Assembly (NCBI GenBank): GCA_013396755.1 | Contig: VWZF01006071.1 | Coordinates: 133,150-197,149 of the forward strand | Direction: 5' to 3' | Origin: Sclerurus mexicanus | Lineage: Eukaryota; Chordata; Aves; Passeriformes; Furnariidae | DNA: 64,000 nt | Shown here: positions 41,401 through 56,400 of the stretch, one piece after another | How the letters are laid out: the number at the start of each line of letters is the position of its first letter | Numbering within the stretch: the first letter of the stretch is position 1 | Position numbers and translations under genes: made by a program | The notes under the pieces: model-generated | Database searches by the model: none | What the model was told of the DNA's origin: nothing | The model's input: the letters and a program-made list of their open reading frames with translations, nothing else

Positions 41401-44400
41401 TTACCTTAGGATAGAGTTCAATAATTAATACAGTTGTTTCTGTATTATTTGTGCAAATTATTTCTATGGGTTTTTTTCCAACTTATTGAAAGGCACCTGA
41501 AGTCATTAAGGGCTCTCTATGCAATTTATGTTAATGACTGCAAGTGAGTTATATAAATACTAAAGTTTGCAGTAAGACTGTAAGGAGGCTAAAACTTCAT
41601 ATGAAAGTAAGTATTCTGTTTTGCCAACCTTTCTATAGATAGTTTAAAAAAATCTTCCCAGCCTATCACAAATAAATTAAAATTAGTTTAAAACTTCTAT
41701 TAGTTTCTGAATTTTAATAATCCGTGCGCTACTAAAGTTGGTAACAGGTTTCACATTGAACTTTGTAATGAAATCCTGTTCACTTGCATTAATGACTGTC
41801 ACCCCTGAATGCAGTTTTTTTCCTTCAGAACACTTTCTAATGTATAGACAAAGCATCATCACAAAACTTGTCCTAAACTAACAAATGCTGTCATTTTGAA
41901 GATACTTTTTAACTTTGAAAAGAACACAGAAAATGCGGGGCTTTATTTATGTGTCTTCCATCTAATTTCTATTGCTTTAACTCACAGGCTGGTCTTCCTC
42001 CCTAACCCCTTTGTTAACAAGTGGTGGTCCTGTCCCCCTGGGTGGCAGGCCCACCCTTCTTCACCAAGCTGCTGCCCAGGGAAATGTCACTTTATTATCA
42101 ATGCTGCTTAATGAAGAAGGACTGGATATTAATTACTCTTGTGAAGATGGCTATTCTGCCTTGTATTCTGCTGCTACGAATGGACATACAGGTAAATTAT
42201 ACTAAGTTTTATTGTGGCATCCATGTAAAATAGTGAAAGCTTATTTTATAAGTTTTTAGTAGTCAGATCAAATGTATGTTTCTTAAAAATGTGAAATTGA
42301 ATCTGAAATATATAGATTATATGACCAAAATCAAGGTGTAGCATATAAATGAGCAATGCTTCAGGAGGCAGAATTTTGTAACACAGAGAACATTTGAAAC
42401 AGAAAATAGTTTGTGGTAGCATTCTGCAGGAAAATCCATTCTAATTCTCCACTCCTTTTTATAAAAAGCCACCAGATACCATCGCCCCATGTTCTGTGGC
42501 AAACTAAAGATCTTTTGTAGCAATGGCAACTTGAAAGAAAGAACTTCCCTCTACAGGGAGTAAGCAGGAAAGAATAGGTCATCACCAGGGTTTTGATCTT
42601 CTGCAGCAGTGAAAATGATGGAAGATAGGGTCAGAATACTGTGTTACGTGGGAAATAAAATGAACTCTTATTATTTTTGAACGAAATGAAATAGCCTTAG
42701 TTTGTTCTCTAGACTCTCCTGAGAAAATTAACAGGTTTCTTTTTGCTTCCTCACTACCCCAACCCTCCTGCACCTTGAGGCCTCCTCTGAATCTTTCAAC
42801 AGTCAATCTTCATATTTTATGAAATGGAGCAAGTATTCTAATAAGAGATAGGAATTTCAGGGATACTAACTCCAAGCAATAATTTTCAGACGTTTAATGT
42901 AAGGGTTTTAAACAGCAGCTTCCTTTGAAACTCCAGTTCACATTACTATAGTTTTTTCTACTTACATGACAGCCTCTTAGATGCTTATGCTGCAAGTAAT
43001 ATCATTATGGACAGTAAAGATGAAATCTAGCAAGACCAATGACAAAAATTCCATTATTTTTTAGTAAAGGGAAGATTTTATTTCAGAGTAGAAGGGAGAA
43101 CATTGTGCCATTAAAGCCACTGCTTTCAAGAGTACTCTGTGGTTTATTTAACAAAATATTTGTTAGTAATGCAATTAGAAGACCTCGATCCAGTGATCCA
43201 GATAGTATTTAGAGAGACTATTTCATAACTTTGCTCAAGTATTTTAAAAATGAAAGTTAGGATATACAAAATCTGTAGTTAGGAAGATACTGTAGATTTT
43301 TTCACATGTTCAGGGTTAATTTTGCTACCAGGCATAGGGAGTGAGGAATTTTCCCTTTGCTTAGAATGGTATATTTTGTCTCTGCTTGCTAGGTGCTGTG
43401 GTTTATTTTGCAGAAACATCTGGGCCTTTTCATCTGACAGATTCTTTCCTGTTGCCAAGACCTTCAAAATAGTAGAAAAGTACCTTTTTTTTTTCCTTTT
43501 GTGCTTTTTTCTTTTTTTCTCAAATTTTTATCTGCAGTATTAAGAGTCCAAGTTTATTACATTGCGTGGATTTATTTTTCTCCCCTCACTGAATAGATGT
43601 TCAGTGGATTCTTCTAGGCTTACATTGACTTATCATTGCTGGTATTTTGTTTATGGGAGACCGAAACTGACCCAGTTCTTCTTTATTCATCTTGTATTCT
43701 GAAAGTGTTTCCAAGAAAGTACTCTGATTTTCAGTTACAATTACTGAGCAGCTCTTACTGACAGCAAAGGCAATTTGGTTTCTTGTTTTATTGTCAAAAT
43801 TTCAAATAAGAGAGGCACTTGACACAAGCGTGAAAGCAGTAATAAAAACAAACACATGTATATGCATCCTGTAATTGTTTAGTATCTTTTACTTTTTAAG
43901 ATAAAAATATATTACAAAGGTTTTAGTGTTGCTCCTCTATTTATAGTCGACAGGATGCAAAAAATACTTTGTTGTACAAATCATCACATTTTAGCAACTG
44001 GATGAATTGTATGAACTCTGAATGACTCACACAGCAGGCAGTGTTGATGTCTCCTTAATACATTATACACAAATTGAGAGTAGTAGCTTTATTATATTTT
44101 TAGAGAAAGATTTTTGTGCTTAACTTTAATATATAATGCCTTTTCATTACTTGCTTTTGTTCCCAAGTGTTACACCCCAGTCCAGAAGCCTCAAGCTTCA
44201 CCAGGCATTACACTTTAATTTAGACTCTCAATAGTTCCCTCATGAACTTTTGCAGAGTCTTAGTTCTTTAATACCTTGACTTCATGTCCAGAGAAAAAGC
44301 TACACACTTTTCTCTAAGAGAATTTCCTTTAATTTAGTGAGAAAATGGGTGTGTTGACAAAAAGGGTTTACAGGAATAACATACAACCAAGGAACAGATT

Positions 44401-47400
44401 CCACAAAAGCATTACACTTAATAGCAGGCTAGTAGGAACAAAAGGACCTCCCTGCCTCCCTCCAAACAGCATTCTGAGTCTGCTTCTATACCTTGCCAAG
44501 GGCTTTACAGCCAACAGGCATCGCTGTGGCGTAGGGAACCTTCGTTGCACTCAGCAAACACCAGCCCACAGCTTAAGTGAAATACCATTCAATTGGTCTT
44601 ACGTTACCCACAAGAGAAAGGAGTAAAGGAAGAAAAGAGAGATGAAGAGAAGAAAGAATAAAGAGATGAGAGAGAAATAGTTACTGCCAGGAGGTCACAC
44701 ATTGGCAGCTTCCAGGCAGGAAGGCCGGCAAGATGGAGCCCTGTGTGTGCCTGCTGCAGCCAGCCAGGGTCTCGGATGGGCAGCCCAGCCCCGCGGCTCC
44801 CACACACAGACAACATGGTTCATTCGACCCATCAATAGCTGGGATACAAATCTGGTCTCTGACACCAAGTGCATGGGTAGATGCAGCAATTCCAAGTGAA
44901 GACTTCTAAACTAAAACAAGTTCATGTAAAAATATATAGGTTCAAGAAAGGAAGAATAGAAATAAATATTATTTAAAGTCCTTTTTAATAGTTGGGTTTT
45001 CTTGTTTGGTTGGTTTGGTTTTGTTTGTTTCTTTGTTTTTTACTGGACAGGTTGAAATGACATTGATGTAATTTATTGTTCAAATTTTTCATTGTGCTGA
45101 GTAGGGTTGTCAGTGGTAAGTTTCTGTCTTTTGGATTTTTTTTTAACTTGGAATCATATAATCACTTAGATTGGAAAAGGCTGTTAAGGTCATCAAGTCT
45201 AAAATTAAGACTTAACACATGAGCTTACCCTGGTGGGTGATGACACCATGATTTAATTTATTGAGAATATTTTCAAAGTGGAGTTAGCGACTAAGTGGAT
45301 TTGGAAATTTTCAAGACCCTTCTAAGTCAACTAACCAGATTTTCCTATTTCTCCTGGAAAAGATTTGGCCAGAAGAAACGAGTAACTCTAGACTTGGTAA
45401 GAGCAATCATAGTGAGTACCTTCCTTCAGAAACAAATACCATGTTGGAGGGTGTCTGGGAAGAGTAGAAAGTGAACAATTTCCACACATTTTCAGTGAAG
45501 AAATACAGTATTTGAGATGTGTAGATAACTAGGGAATGGTAGAGCACATGGTAAGCGGCATGGTGGCAGCAGCTGTTACATGCTCTCAGCCCATTCTGTA
45601 AAGAAAATTGACTTACACAAGAGCACTGAAATATTCTGTCCTAATTTATCCTTAGTGCAAAATGTGTAGCTTTCCTGCTCATAAACAGTTGTCTTTTGAG
45701 AGCTGCAGCAGAGGGTTTTTCCAGCTCATGAAGTTAATAGCAGATGCTTTGTTTATGACACACACTGTCCCTAATTCTGTAGGTCTGAGAGAAAGAATTT
45801 CACTCTAATAATTGACACTTTTCTTGTGTTTGAATGGACATGAGAAAACTGTTATTTTTATTGTTTAACCACTAAATTGGGTTAGCTGAACAGGTTGTTT
45901 TGTCAGGCTGTCTTGGTTTGATCCATTAGCAAAGCAGAAGCCATTTCTGTCTGTTATGCTCTTAATAACATGTACAGTAGTTCTCTTAGTTAATAAATCT
46001 GCATAGCTGTATTGTGTTGCAAATCCTGACCATTCTCCTGCCATGTGAGATGGTTGAGAAAGACAGAATGAAATAATAAAGCGTTCCTGTTCCTGAGAGA
46101 TGTGAAGAGAATAATAATAATAGTATCCTTTGGACTCAGCTATGTGCTAATCATATGCATTTATGGTATAATTGATTCTCTTCTGAGTATTTGGAGGCTG
46201 TGGCACCCTGATTGATAGGAAAAAAACCTGGAATGATATGGGAAGTAGAAAGGAGTGAGGTGCAGAGACATACAGCTACACGGAGACAGCTTTGTCAAGC
46301 CACCGGATGTATCTGCATGGTGTTTGCCAACACTCTGGAAGAACTAAGTACCCAGCTGTGGTGGAGAGCAGTAAAGTCTCCAGGTGTTTGTGCTAATTCA
46401 CTTCCATATTTTGCTTTTGTTTGGACCAAAACCTTTAACTTAGTGAAAACATCAGTGTGTGTCTTGTGCCTGCCGTTCCACCCAGTGCTCCCCATTGCTG
46501 ATTACTTCTGTGGCAGACAGGAGTGAACTGGAGTTAATGAGCTGGGAGTGACCCAAATCACCCTTCTCCAAATCCCAGTAAAAAGTCCATCCAGAGGACC
46601 CAGGCTTCTTGGAGATAATTGCTCTTTTACCTGACATGCCACCAGAACAGGTCTTGCAGAGATGACTAGCTCACATGGCGTGCCTTACGAAAGCAGCTGT
46701 ATTTCCTCATGCCCCCACTTCCCCCTAGAATAAACAGCTTTTTTCAGTGAACTTCATCAGAAGCAGTATTTTCACAGAGATAAGCTACCACTTGAATGAT
46801 CTGGCAATCAGTAAGTGACTTAACCGTACTTTTCTAGAAAGGTGGTCTTGTTCTATGTGTTCTTCATGGCTTTTGCATGGCTAACATACGCTTTATGAAG
46901 AAACAGGAGTATTCTAGCCAAATACTTGAAACTGCTAGATGAAATTTTACAACATCCCGTGTAAACTTCAGAAGTATTTTAGGATGTCAAGCAGAAATCT
47001 GTATTTTCAAGTTAATAATTTAATATAAGACTGGGAATTATAAGGAAAAAAAAGATAGGTCATTCTTAGCAGAGGTATTTTTTCTGTTAAAAAGCAAATG
47101 AAAATATAATTTTATTTTTAGTTGGTATTATCTTACAGTTGGAAGGACTAGGTAAGTTAGTTAACTGAGAGCTTCTTTGTGACTTTAAAAAATATTACAG
47201 ATGAAGTCCTAGTAGCTTATTGTGACAACCAACTTTACAACAACAACAAAGTTATTTCAGATCAGATTACTTGTTTAAAAATTAAAGAATCTTAATTTGC
47301 AATATAATAAGTTAAAGTGTTTTAAAATCTTATTTCTTAAGGTTAAATTATCTATTCAATCGACTCTACAAATCTATATTAATATTTGTAAAAATTATAA

Positions 47401-50400
47401 CAGGAGTAAGTACATTAAAGAATTATTTAGATTAGTCAGATTTATAAGTAATTCTTAATACATGTTTCTGATTTTTAGAGATAAGCGTCAGTAGCAAAGC
47501 CTGGCTTTAGGATCTTACTGAGTGCTGGAAGAGCATGCATTAGGCTTGCTCAGAAAGCAGGTCAGGAGTTTGTAACTGGTGTTGTAGATGAGCTTATTTT
47601 CCAAGTAATAGTTTCAATTAAAAAAGACTTGCTTTATTTTGGTCTAGAACCAATTTCAAGAATGAGGAGCAGATTAACTATTTTCTTCAAACTTAATTGC
47701 ATGAAATGATATTCCAATTTGTGGATGAAAAGCAGTCTAATTACTATGTAATTAATTCTCTTAATTTAGCTGTAGGGATGGTGGAAACAGGCTGGTGCTA
47801 TTTGTAGCATGTCATTTTGGAATTACGTGAATGGAAATGGTTTGGGGAGGTTTGTCAGCTTATTTTATTTGCCATTGCATTGCCAAGTCAAAGTGTCCTA
47901 AAACCAGACTGGCCAGCGTGTTGCTTGAGTTATGTGTGGCTTGCAAACATCTCCACTCTCGCCCTGGTATTTGGGATTTATCGCTTGACTGCCAGTGGGC
48001 AGTGATGCCTTTAGGGGCTCCTGGATAGTTCAGATTCCCCTCTTTGGATGTAAATTAGCTAACACTGTGGGAGTTGCCAGCAGCGGGCAGGTGTTTGAAT
48101 CCCAGCAGAACCCGATCTAAGCCCTTTCTGCAAAAGGGTGGTGGTGCCCCCAGGCAGTCAGTTCTCACCTCTCTCCTGCAAACTTCCTCCTATCCCCTAA
48201 GGCATGTGATGTGTAGTCCAAAAGACTGGCTGATGTTGCCCCTTGAGTCTCTCATGGTTTTAACTGCTTGTTTTTCTTGATGCAGTGTATGGTTCTGCTC
48301 TATTTATAGATTGTGTGAAATTGCTGCTGACTGCAGAAGCACAAGTTGATGCTGCTGATAAAAATGGCTTTACACCCTTGTGTTCAGCAGTTTCCCAGGG
48401 ACATGTCAAGTAAGTGAAGTCTTTTAAGATTTTGCCTGTCAGCTATTACTCAATTTTATATTCTCTGTACTTTTTTCATCACATTACTGTTTCGTTCTTG
48501 GGTATAAATGCATTTGACTATAATTTATTGAAAGCATCTACTTAAATGCCTTTTTTTTTTTTACTTTCGCTCAGCTGCAGGTTTTTCTTAAGCAACTGTC
48601 AAGTGTTTATTATCCTTGTGAAATTCAGTATTTTACATTCAGTTTTTAAATACAGCTAAAGTAGTTTAAGATTTACAGGTTTAAAGTAACCTGTCTTTAT
48701 ACCTATGTATAAAATTACACCTTATCTGTATGTGTGTGGGGTGGTCACAGGTAGATCTGTATCTGTAAACCCAGTACTTTATTAAAAATATTTCAATGTT
48801 GAGAGGTTGTGTATGTCAAATATAAGACAATTCTACTGCTTTATTGTTTGCTGTAGGTGTGCAGAATTATTAATTATGTATCAGGCTGATATTAACCATG
48901 CTGCTGAAAGAGGACAGACACCTTTGTACCTGGCCTGTAAAAATGGAAATAATGATTGTATTAAGCTACTGTTGGAAGGTGGAGCAGATCGAACAGTAAA
49001 AACCAGTGTAAGTTAAAATAAAGTACCTTGTATAGTACTGAATGTTTACATCAAAGTATTTATTTACAGTTTTCTTAAAAGCTCGAATAAACCATTTAAT
49101 TTGAAATTAGTATTTCGTTCTTTTCATTATACTTTCTGACTTTTTAAAAACTGTATATTGTCTAAAATCTCCTAAATTATGTAACTTTCATATCATTTTA
49201 TATATTTCAGATTCCACCTGCAGTTTGCTGCAGACCTTTCTCCAGAATTGCATTTGTAAAACAGAGCTTTTCTGGTCTGACTTATTTTTAAGGTGGAGAA
49301 GAGGAGATAGGGATTTTGCTTCCACTTTTCATGTTAGGGTGCTTTATTGTTGTCCTTGAGGACAACACTCAAAAACTTTTTTGCCAGTATTGTAAAGTCT
49401 CATGTATCACAAATGGGAGAATATGGAAAAAAAAATAATTATCTAAAGGAGAAAGGGGAAGAGGGCTGTCTCAAAATTGACCCCTATGTATTGCCTTTTT
49501 CAGGTGCTTTACTAAAATTTTTCTTCAGACTCTGATGTAAACATGGCAATAAATGTGAGTGGTAACCTATCCCTAAATACAGCACAAAGAGTAGTAGCTT
49601 CACAGAACATTCTGCTCCTCCTGTAATTATTACACTGAAATTTTTGTCATTCATTTATTTTACATCTGGAAATACAATATATTGGACTTGTAATGAAAGA
49701 AAAGTGTGATGTCAAAACCGTGAAACTGACTAGCTGATTAATGCAATATGAAACAATATTTAAAGGTAGAGTCATGTTAGTTTGATACATGATAAGGAAG
49801 AAGTTTACTGACAGCATCTAAGTCCTGTATCACAGACTCTTCTAAAAGTTTTGAAGGCTTTATTTGTTGGGCTGTCCATGGAAAAAGCTGTTAAATTTTC
49901 TTTCTGTTACATTTTCTGCCTTCTCTTTCTTCCACTCAAACACATACAAGCAGCTCTGTTTTCCCAAAGGATTATTATGTCACTCTTCCTTATCTTCTTA
50001 ATTTTCAAAGAGAACCTTCCATTCAGATTCATTGCTGGTATAAGTCTGCAAACATTTGTCTGTGTGTTTGGTGGGGGTGTGCTATTTGATTTTGGTTCTT
50101 TTAGGATGGCTGGTCACCAATTCACGCAGCAGTGGATTCTGGTAATGTTGAAAGTCTCAAGCTACTTATGTACTATGGAGAGCGAAACAGTGGGAACTCT
50201 TTGACAGATGCAGAGTCTAATTTAGACTACTTTGATTTGGAGAAGAGACAAGATGACTACAGCAATAGAGTAAAGCCTGTTGTTTCTGCAGATCTCATCA
50301 ACCATGCTGACAAAGAGGGTTGGACTGCTGCCCACATAGCAGCATCAAAAGGCTTTAAGGTCAGTCTGTGTGAACAATTACAGTAACCTGACAGAACTTA

Positions 50401-53400
50401 GGCACAATTAATTCTTTTCTTTTATCTGTGAAGAATTAACACTTATATGTCAAATCGAAGATTGTTGTCTAGTTTATTGGCACGCTTGATTTAACAGAAA
50501 CAGAGTTATACTTCCAGTGGACAATTTACCCCAGAACCTAGGTGTCAAACAGGGTGAATTGTCATATTTAAATATCTATTTCTTTTGGGACAACAATAAA
50601 AAGAGAAAACATCATTACTTGAGATTCAGACTTTCAAGGTTAAGATGAGATGAATCCCACCCTAAATGCCAATTCAGTGGGTGTCATGTACTTGTGGATA
50701 TACATTATGTCATGTACATTAAGTGGACATAGTTTCCAGTTACAGATAGGGATGATTTAGCTATGAAAAATTTTTCATGTGGGAGGGAAAGCAATTTGAG
50801 AATCAGATTTATGCAGTAATACATTGTTTAATTTATTATTTTGGGCATCATTTTTTAGCAGGCAGTGAATATGTTTTTTGGGGGTTAACTGTTGACATGG
50901 AGAATGACCTGACAGGTCTTACTGATGAAAAACAGGAAGATTTATGGAAACTGAATATTACTTGAACATTTTGACATCAGAAGTGATACGCTTCTAATGC
51001 TGACTGTTAAAAGGACTTCTTCTTACATGACAGGTGCCAATCAGATATTACTGTGAAATTTTTGCTCAGGAAGAACACAGAGGATGGTAAACAGAGAAGA
51101 GTGTGAATTTTAAGAAAATATAGTCCAAGACTTCAAAACTCAGCTTGTGATTACATGCCTAGTTCAATATCTGTCATTATGTTCACCTTTTTTCGGATAA
51201 ATTTACTATGATAGGTTCAAAATAGACACAGATTTAAGATTCACTTTGAGTTGCGTTTTTTAGGGGCCAGCCACTGCTTACTCAATATTTTGCATTACAA
51301 AGAGTCAATGTTCCATTCCCAATGTCTGTTATTCCCGTTTCCACTCATCTGAATTTTGATGGAGTTTCTAGTCTGCAAATACTTTAAAAATGTGCGGTTT
51401 GTTTGCTCTTTCTGCAACAATTTAATTCTCAGGAACTTGGAAGCTAGGTTTCATTTACTGTTTAAAAGTTGCTTTGGCTAGGTGATCTCTCTGAAGGTTC
51501 TGACACTGGAAGTCTTCATGTGTATCATGAATAACTCAAGGGTTTGAGTTTCTCGGTGCACTCCAAGTCAACTGTTTGAGGATAGTCTCTTAGGTGATGA
51601 AGGCAGTATACAGGTAGCAGATTCCTGGTTTTGATGTTGCAGGGACTTTATAAAATTGTATTTGATGAAATGAATTTATTGACTTGAGATATGCTTGGGA
51701 TATTAAAAAGCTAAAATGTTAATAGCCATTTTCAAGTGCTGTTAACACTTTGACTTCTTTCTCTAATTCATTATCTACACTGCATGTCATTCATTCCATC
51801 ACATGGTAGCTGCATATAAGCAGTGCTGGCACTTGCATCCTTTTATTTCAAGATGTGTAGATGCCATTCTTTACAGATAATTCTCCTTGGACATCTTAGC
51901 TTTCTTTCTTAGGCATCAGAGCCAAGAAAAATCCTCATTTTACTAAGGCAATAGGCTTGTTTCTTTCTTCTGTCCCACGTCTTCCTGCTTTACTTCCCAC
52001 GTTTGGCCTCACAGTTCAATCCTCTGCCTTCTGCTGTCTTTGCTCTTCATTGCTCCCATTTGAGAGTTAGTGTTAACGAACTAACCTGGAAAGAAAATAA
52101 GCCTTTTTGTCTTCTTGATTTTCTTCTGGCTAACTTAGTGAGCTAATTCATTTTTTAAAATCAATCACAAGTGCTGAAACTACAACCTGATAAAATTTCA
52201 CCTCATAGGCAAATGTACCTTGAATGACTGCTGTGTTTATGAAAGGTTTCAGGATGTCAGATATACTGACGGAAGTTTTGGTAGAACAGCTACAAAATAG
52301 GTAACATTAGCCAAACCTGCAACAAGCCACCATTGTGCATCAAAATACTTAATATCTGCTTCTCTGTGTTTTCAAGGTTTTGTTTCCCTGCTATGCTTAA
52401 CTCCAGAGGTTATCAATACAGTATTAACTAGTATAATTTCTGTTGTTTTCTTTTTCTTTGTTTGTTTTTAATATGGGTATGGGTCCTTTAAAAACCTATT
52501 TGAAGATGGCAAACCTTTAATGAAGGCCACCTGTATTACTGCTGAATTATGATCTTTGGAAACAAGGGTTTCATCCTTCTGATTGCTGATCAATCAACAT
52601 TTGAATATAGTTTTATGAGAGCTTTTTTTACCCCACACTAGTTTGGGAGGATCTATAGAATTAATATTTTTTCATGTTACAATATGATTGTATGAATCCA
52701 AATTTATATGCTAATAGCTTCTTTCTTATAAATTTTAATGATTTTTTTCCTTTTGATGGGCTTATGAATTTTTTTAAAGAGAGCATCATGTTGTTGACAT
52801 CCACAAGATGTTTATGCTCTGACTTAATAAAAATGCATTTTTATTTCACTGCATTGTTACTATGCTTGCAGAAATTCAGGTTTACCTGCCAAAGAAGAGG
52901 TTTACAGGGTGATATTAAAATTCTTTTTCTATGTCTCACTCAGATGTCAGGCATAATCGAAACTCCTATTTGGTGAATTGCAGAGTGAAAATTGGTTTTA
53001 TGGATTGCTATCTAAATAGATTCATTTATGAGTCTTATTAAAGTTTGAAATTGCTTATTTAATGTTACTTGAACATTGAGGCCAAGGTGTTCAAACCATG
53101 TTGCATAGGTGGGCTTCTGTTTCCTTATGAACACCTAAACTTGTGGCTAGAAACTAAGAATTTCTTAATTCGACTGATCAGCACTTGATCATCTTGGAGA
53201 CTGTAGGAGCCTGGCTGCATATATTCTGCTTTTTCAAAATCATGATTTGAGACTTTCAAGTCTACAATAAAACATTTTTACTCCTGGTTTTCAACTTCCT
53301 GAGAAACATCATTTGAATTCTCATCTGTAGAAGCTCCATAGCTGATTATCTTTGGAAATGCACGTGTTAGAATTTCAGTTAGGAGTCTAACTGCATATTG

Positions 53401-56400
53401 GTAGAACTCCTTAATGCAGCAAATGGACAAGTGAATAATACAGTTCCTACCTTTGCAGAACTGTCTAGAAATCCTTTGTAGCCATGGTGGACTAGAGGCT
53501 GAGAGAAAAGATAAGTGTAATCGAACATTGCATGATGTTGCTACTGATGATTGCAAACATCTCCTAGAAAACTTAAGTAAGTAAATGCTATCAGCGCTAT
53601 TTAAAAATGTTTTTAGTAAAGAATTGTGGGACAAAAATGAGAATTATGGAAAGGGTAGTCGTCAGTTTTTTGGCACCACCATATTAAGCTTCCTTAATCT
53701 AGCAAATTTCTGTTCTTCAAATTTTGCAAAGCATATGATCAAATTTTGTTTGAGGTTATTAAATGACTCATGTTTTGGTTTTAAACTATTTGAAAAGATG
53801 GTACACATTGTACATGTGCAAACATCCATACTCTTAAAATTTCTAAATATTAGTAATTACTTTTTCCAAAGCTATTATCCTCCTCCTATTTTTCATTCAA
53901 ATTCTTGCAGTAGTCACTTAGTGGTAAATAGCTGTCAGAATTCTTCAGGCTAAGACAATCATCTAGTCATATCTGAATCTCTTTTGAGAGTTTTATTTGT
54001 CACAGAGGATTGTTTGTTTGATTCTTCAAAATGTCTTAGAGACACCGAACAATTTCTTTTTTTCCAACATCAGTAATTTCTGTCAGAAGATTGTTCTTTT
54101 GTTAAAACCTGTTATCTTCTTCCTTCTCTTTGTTTCCTCAAAATTCAGTAGAGCAGGCTGACCCGTGTATTTCTTGAGATAGAACTTAATTCATGCACTC
54201 TGTAGTTCTGTGTATATCTCTATATATTTATATCTGTATATGCAGATAAATATATATCTATATTTCTCTGCATAGTGAAAAGTATTATCTTTGTAGATTT
54301 GTATACTTATTATTTATTCACTTTTTTTTGTGTGTTTGTTTGGTGGGATATAGTGATGTGGGTAGTTAAGTTCATTGATTATCAACAAATTAGGGAAGCT
54401 TTCTGTCTGCTGCTTCTGATTTTCCTCTTCAGCTACCATAAATCTTGGTTCTTACCATTTTACTGCAGGTTCACAGAGAAACAGCTCACTTTCTAATAGA
54501 AACTCCTCCATGGTCATCTTCTGTATCAGACTGAAGGCAATTTCTGATGGCTGAATCTGTAGCCTGTTAAATTAATGCTTGTATTATTTTCATCAGCCTT
54601 AGCACTGTTTCTCTGGCCATGCTTGTCATGAATCCAACTGCTTTTATCAGGTCAAACCCTTTGATCTCCCTTTCTCTTCTTCTATACACCTTAACAAGCC
54701 AAGACTGCGTTTTGGATAAGGTGTGTATGTGCCATCCTCTACCTCCCTTACAGTCCAGTAAGGTTTCCACTGTAAGGAATTATATGGATATAGGACAGAA
54801 GGATGAGCTCTGACAGTTCTGAAAGACTGGGGGGCCAGGATTGCCAGCTGTGCCATACAGGTCACATGCAGTGAAGTTTAGGCATAGACTGTACCTCTGT
54901 CCTAGGGGCCTGTTAACTTGTGGAGAACTCTCGGTATTCCTTACAGTCTGTGCTCATTTCCCTGAGGTCCAGCCATCAGAAGGGCAAGCCTTTGATACAT
55001 TTCTCAGAATTCCATATCTGAAGGATGCCTTTGAGTAATCTTTTCCCTATGGTAGTCTAGTGCATTTAAATCAGAGCTTTTCTGACATCAGAAAAGCTGC
55101 ATTGGTTTGTTTCAGCTGAAGATCTGGCTTCTGAACACTAAAGGAAAACCAAGATCATGTTACAAGATTTCATAATAAGCTGATATCTTTTTTTTATGGT
55201 GTACTTATTTTTAATTTCAGGGATAATTTCTGAAAAACAGCATTTTGGCATGAAAATTGGAAGATAGTTTCCTTTTCAGTTTTAGTTATCTAAATGATCC
55301 CCAGAGACTGCTGCTTCTGTTGAGTTATATTCCAAAGAGCAAGATTTACAATAACTTCATTGTTTCTAGAATGTGCATGTAAATTTCCTATTTTCCTTTT
55401 TTAATATTTTATCAATTTATTCTGTAGCAAATCAAATATACACTTTCAAGTGAATTTTCTGCCCTAGCTCTTAGCTTTTTATTTAAAGATGTTTGGCTCA
55501 GCTGTGTTTTCTACTTGTGCACTAGTGCCAGAAAATTCTTTTCTGAATTGATAATAAAAACGTGCACAACCACAGTAAACTAAAACATTAACACACTGCC
55601 TGCCATCTGCCTTAATTTATAAGCAATTAGTCTGCAAAGAGAAAATATAAGATTAAGTAAGTTTTGTCTGGCTTCCTGTTATTTAAGCATAATAATCCTG
55701 ATTTATTTTTTTTTTTTAATTTTCATTACTGCTCCGATTTTGTGGTGGTGATCTGTGCTGCTCTTTGCTATTTCTTTCTCTATAGCAGGAGTTATTTTGT
55801 AGCTTTCCTTTGTAATATTAGATATTTGTCTATAATAATGGGATTATTTTAAATTGAGTTTTACAGTTTTTCTCATTGTTGGTGTTTTGTTTTTCAACAG
55901 ATGCTCTTAATATACCTGTAAGGATTTCAGTCAGTGGCATTGAACTAACCCCTTGTGGTACAGAGGAATTTGATACAGAAAACACAATATGTGCTATAAA
56001 TATCCGCAAGCAGACATCATGGGATGATTTTTCAAAAGCAGTGAGTCAGGCAGTGACAAACCATTTCCAAGCAATCACTTCTGATGGATGGAGGAGCCTA
56101 GAAGACCTGTCACTTAACAGTGCTGCAGAATGCAGTATTGGCCTCAGTGCAAGCAGTATATTATCTGTCAAACTAGGTATCAATATTGGTGTAATTAAAA
56201 AAGCAAAATTTGGGGCTTTTCTTGAATGCGTCTAATCTTGTAAGTAAGATAAAAGTATCTTCAGATTTTTGGATCTTTTAAAGCTTAGGTTAAGAAAGAC
56301 CAGTACTAGCTGTGAGCCTTTGAATAGTGTTGGCATGAAAGCATTCTTTCCTTTTAGCTGTATGTATGGCACAATTCGGTAAACACTTTAATATAATCTT

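Larger units (their letters stand above)
35744..41987 (+). other. CTTNBP2: CTTNBP2 intron 4 (6.2 kb)
   Basis: Non-coding DNA from gtaaag to ctcacag. The first 113 bases continue the exon 4 reading frame to a stop at 35854-35856, which could serve a short isoform (see findings). The remainder is AT-rich with a G run at 39472-39480. I recognise no mobile element or second gene here. Confidence 0.88.
42192..48309 (+). other. CTTNBP2: CTTNBP2 intron 5 (6.1 kb)
   Basis: Non-coding DNA from gtaaat to tttatag. It contains an LTR-like block (44.2-44.9 kb), an antisense CR1 end (45.15 kb), simple repeats and two GC-richer stretches (46.2-46.7 and 47.8-48.25 kb) of unknown origin. No gene was recognised. 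Confidence 0.88.

Noticed and set aside
46200..46700. GC-moderate block with a 104-codon open frame
   Set aside because: No domain, homologue or repeat structure is recognisable. It is treated as intronic DNA.
53278..53634. 118-codon minus-strand frame
   Set aside because: It lies opposite CTTNBP2 exon 9, which explains its openness in part, and has no known similarity.
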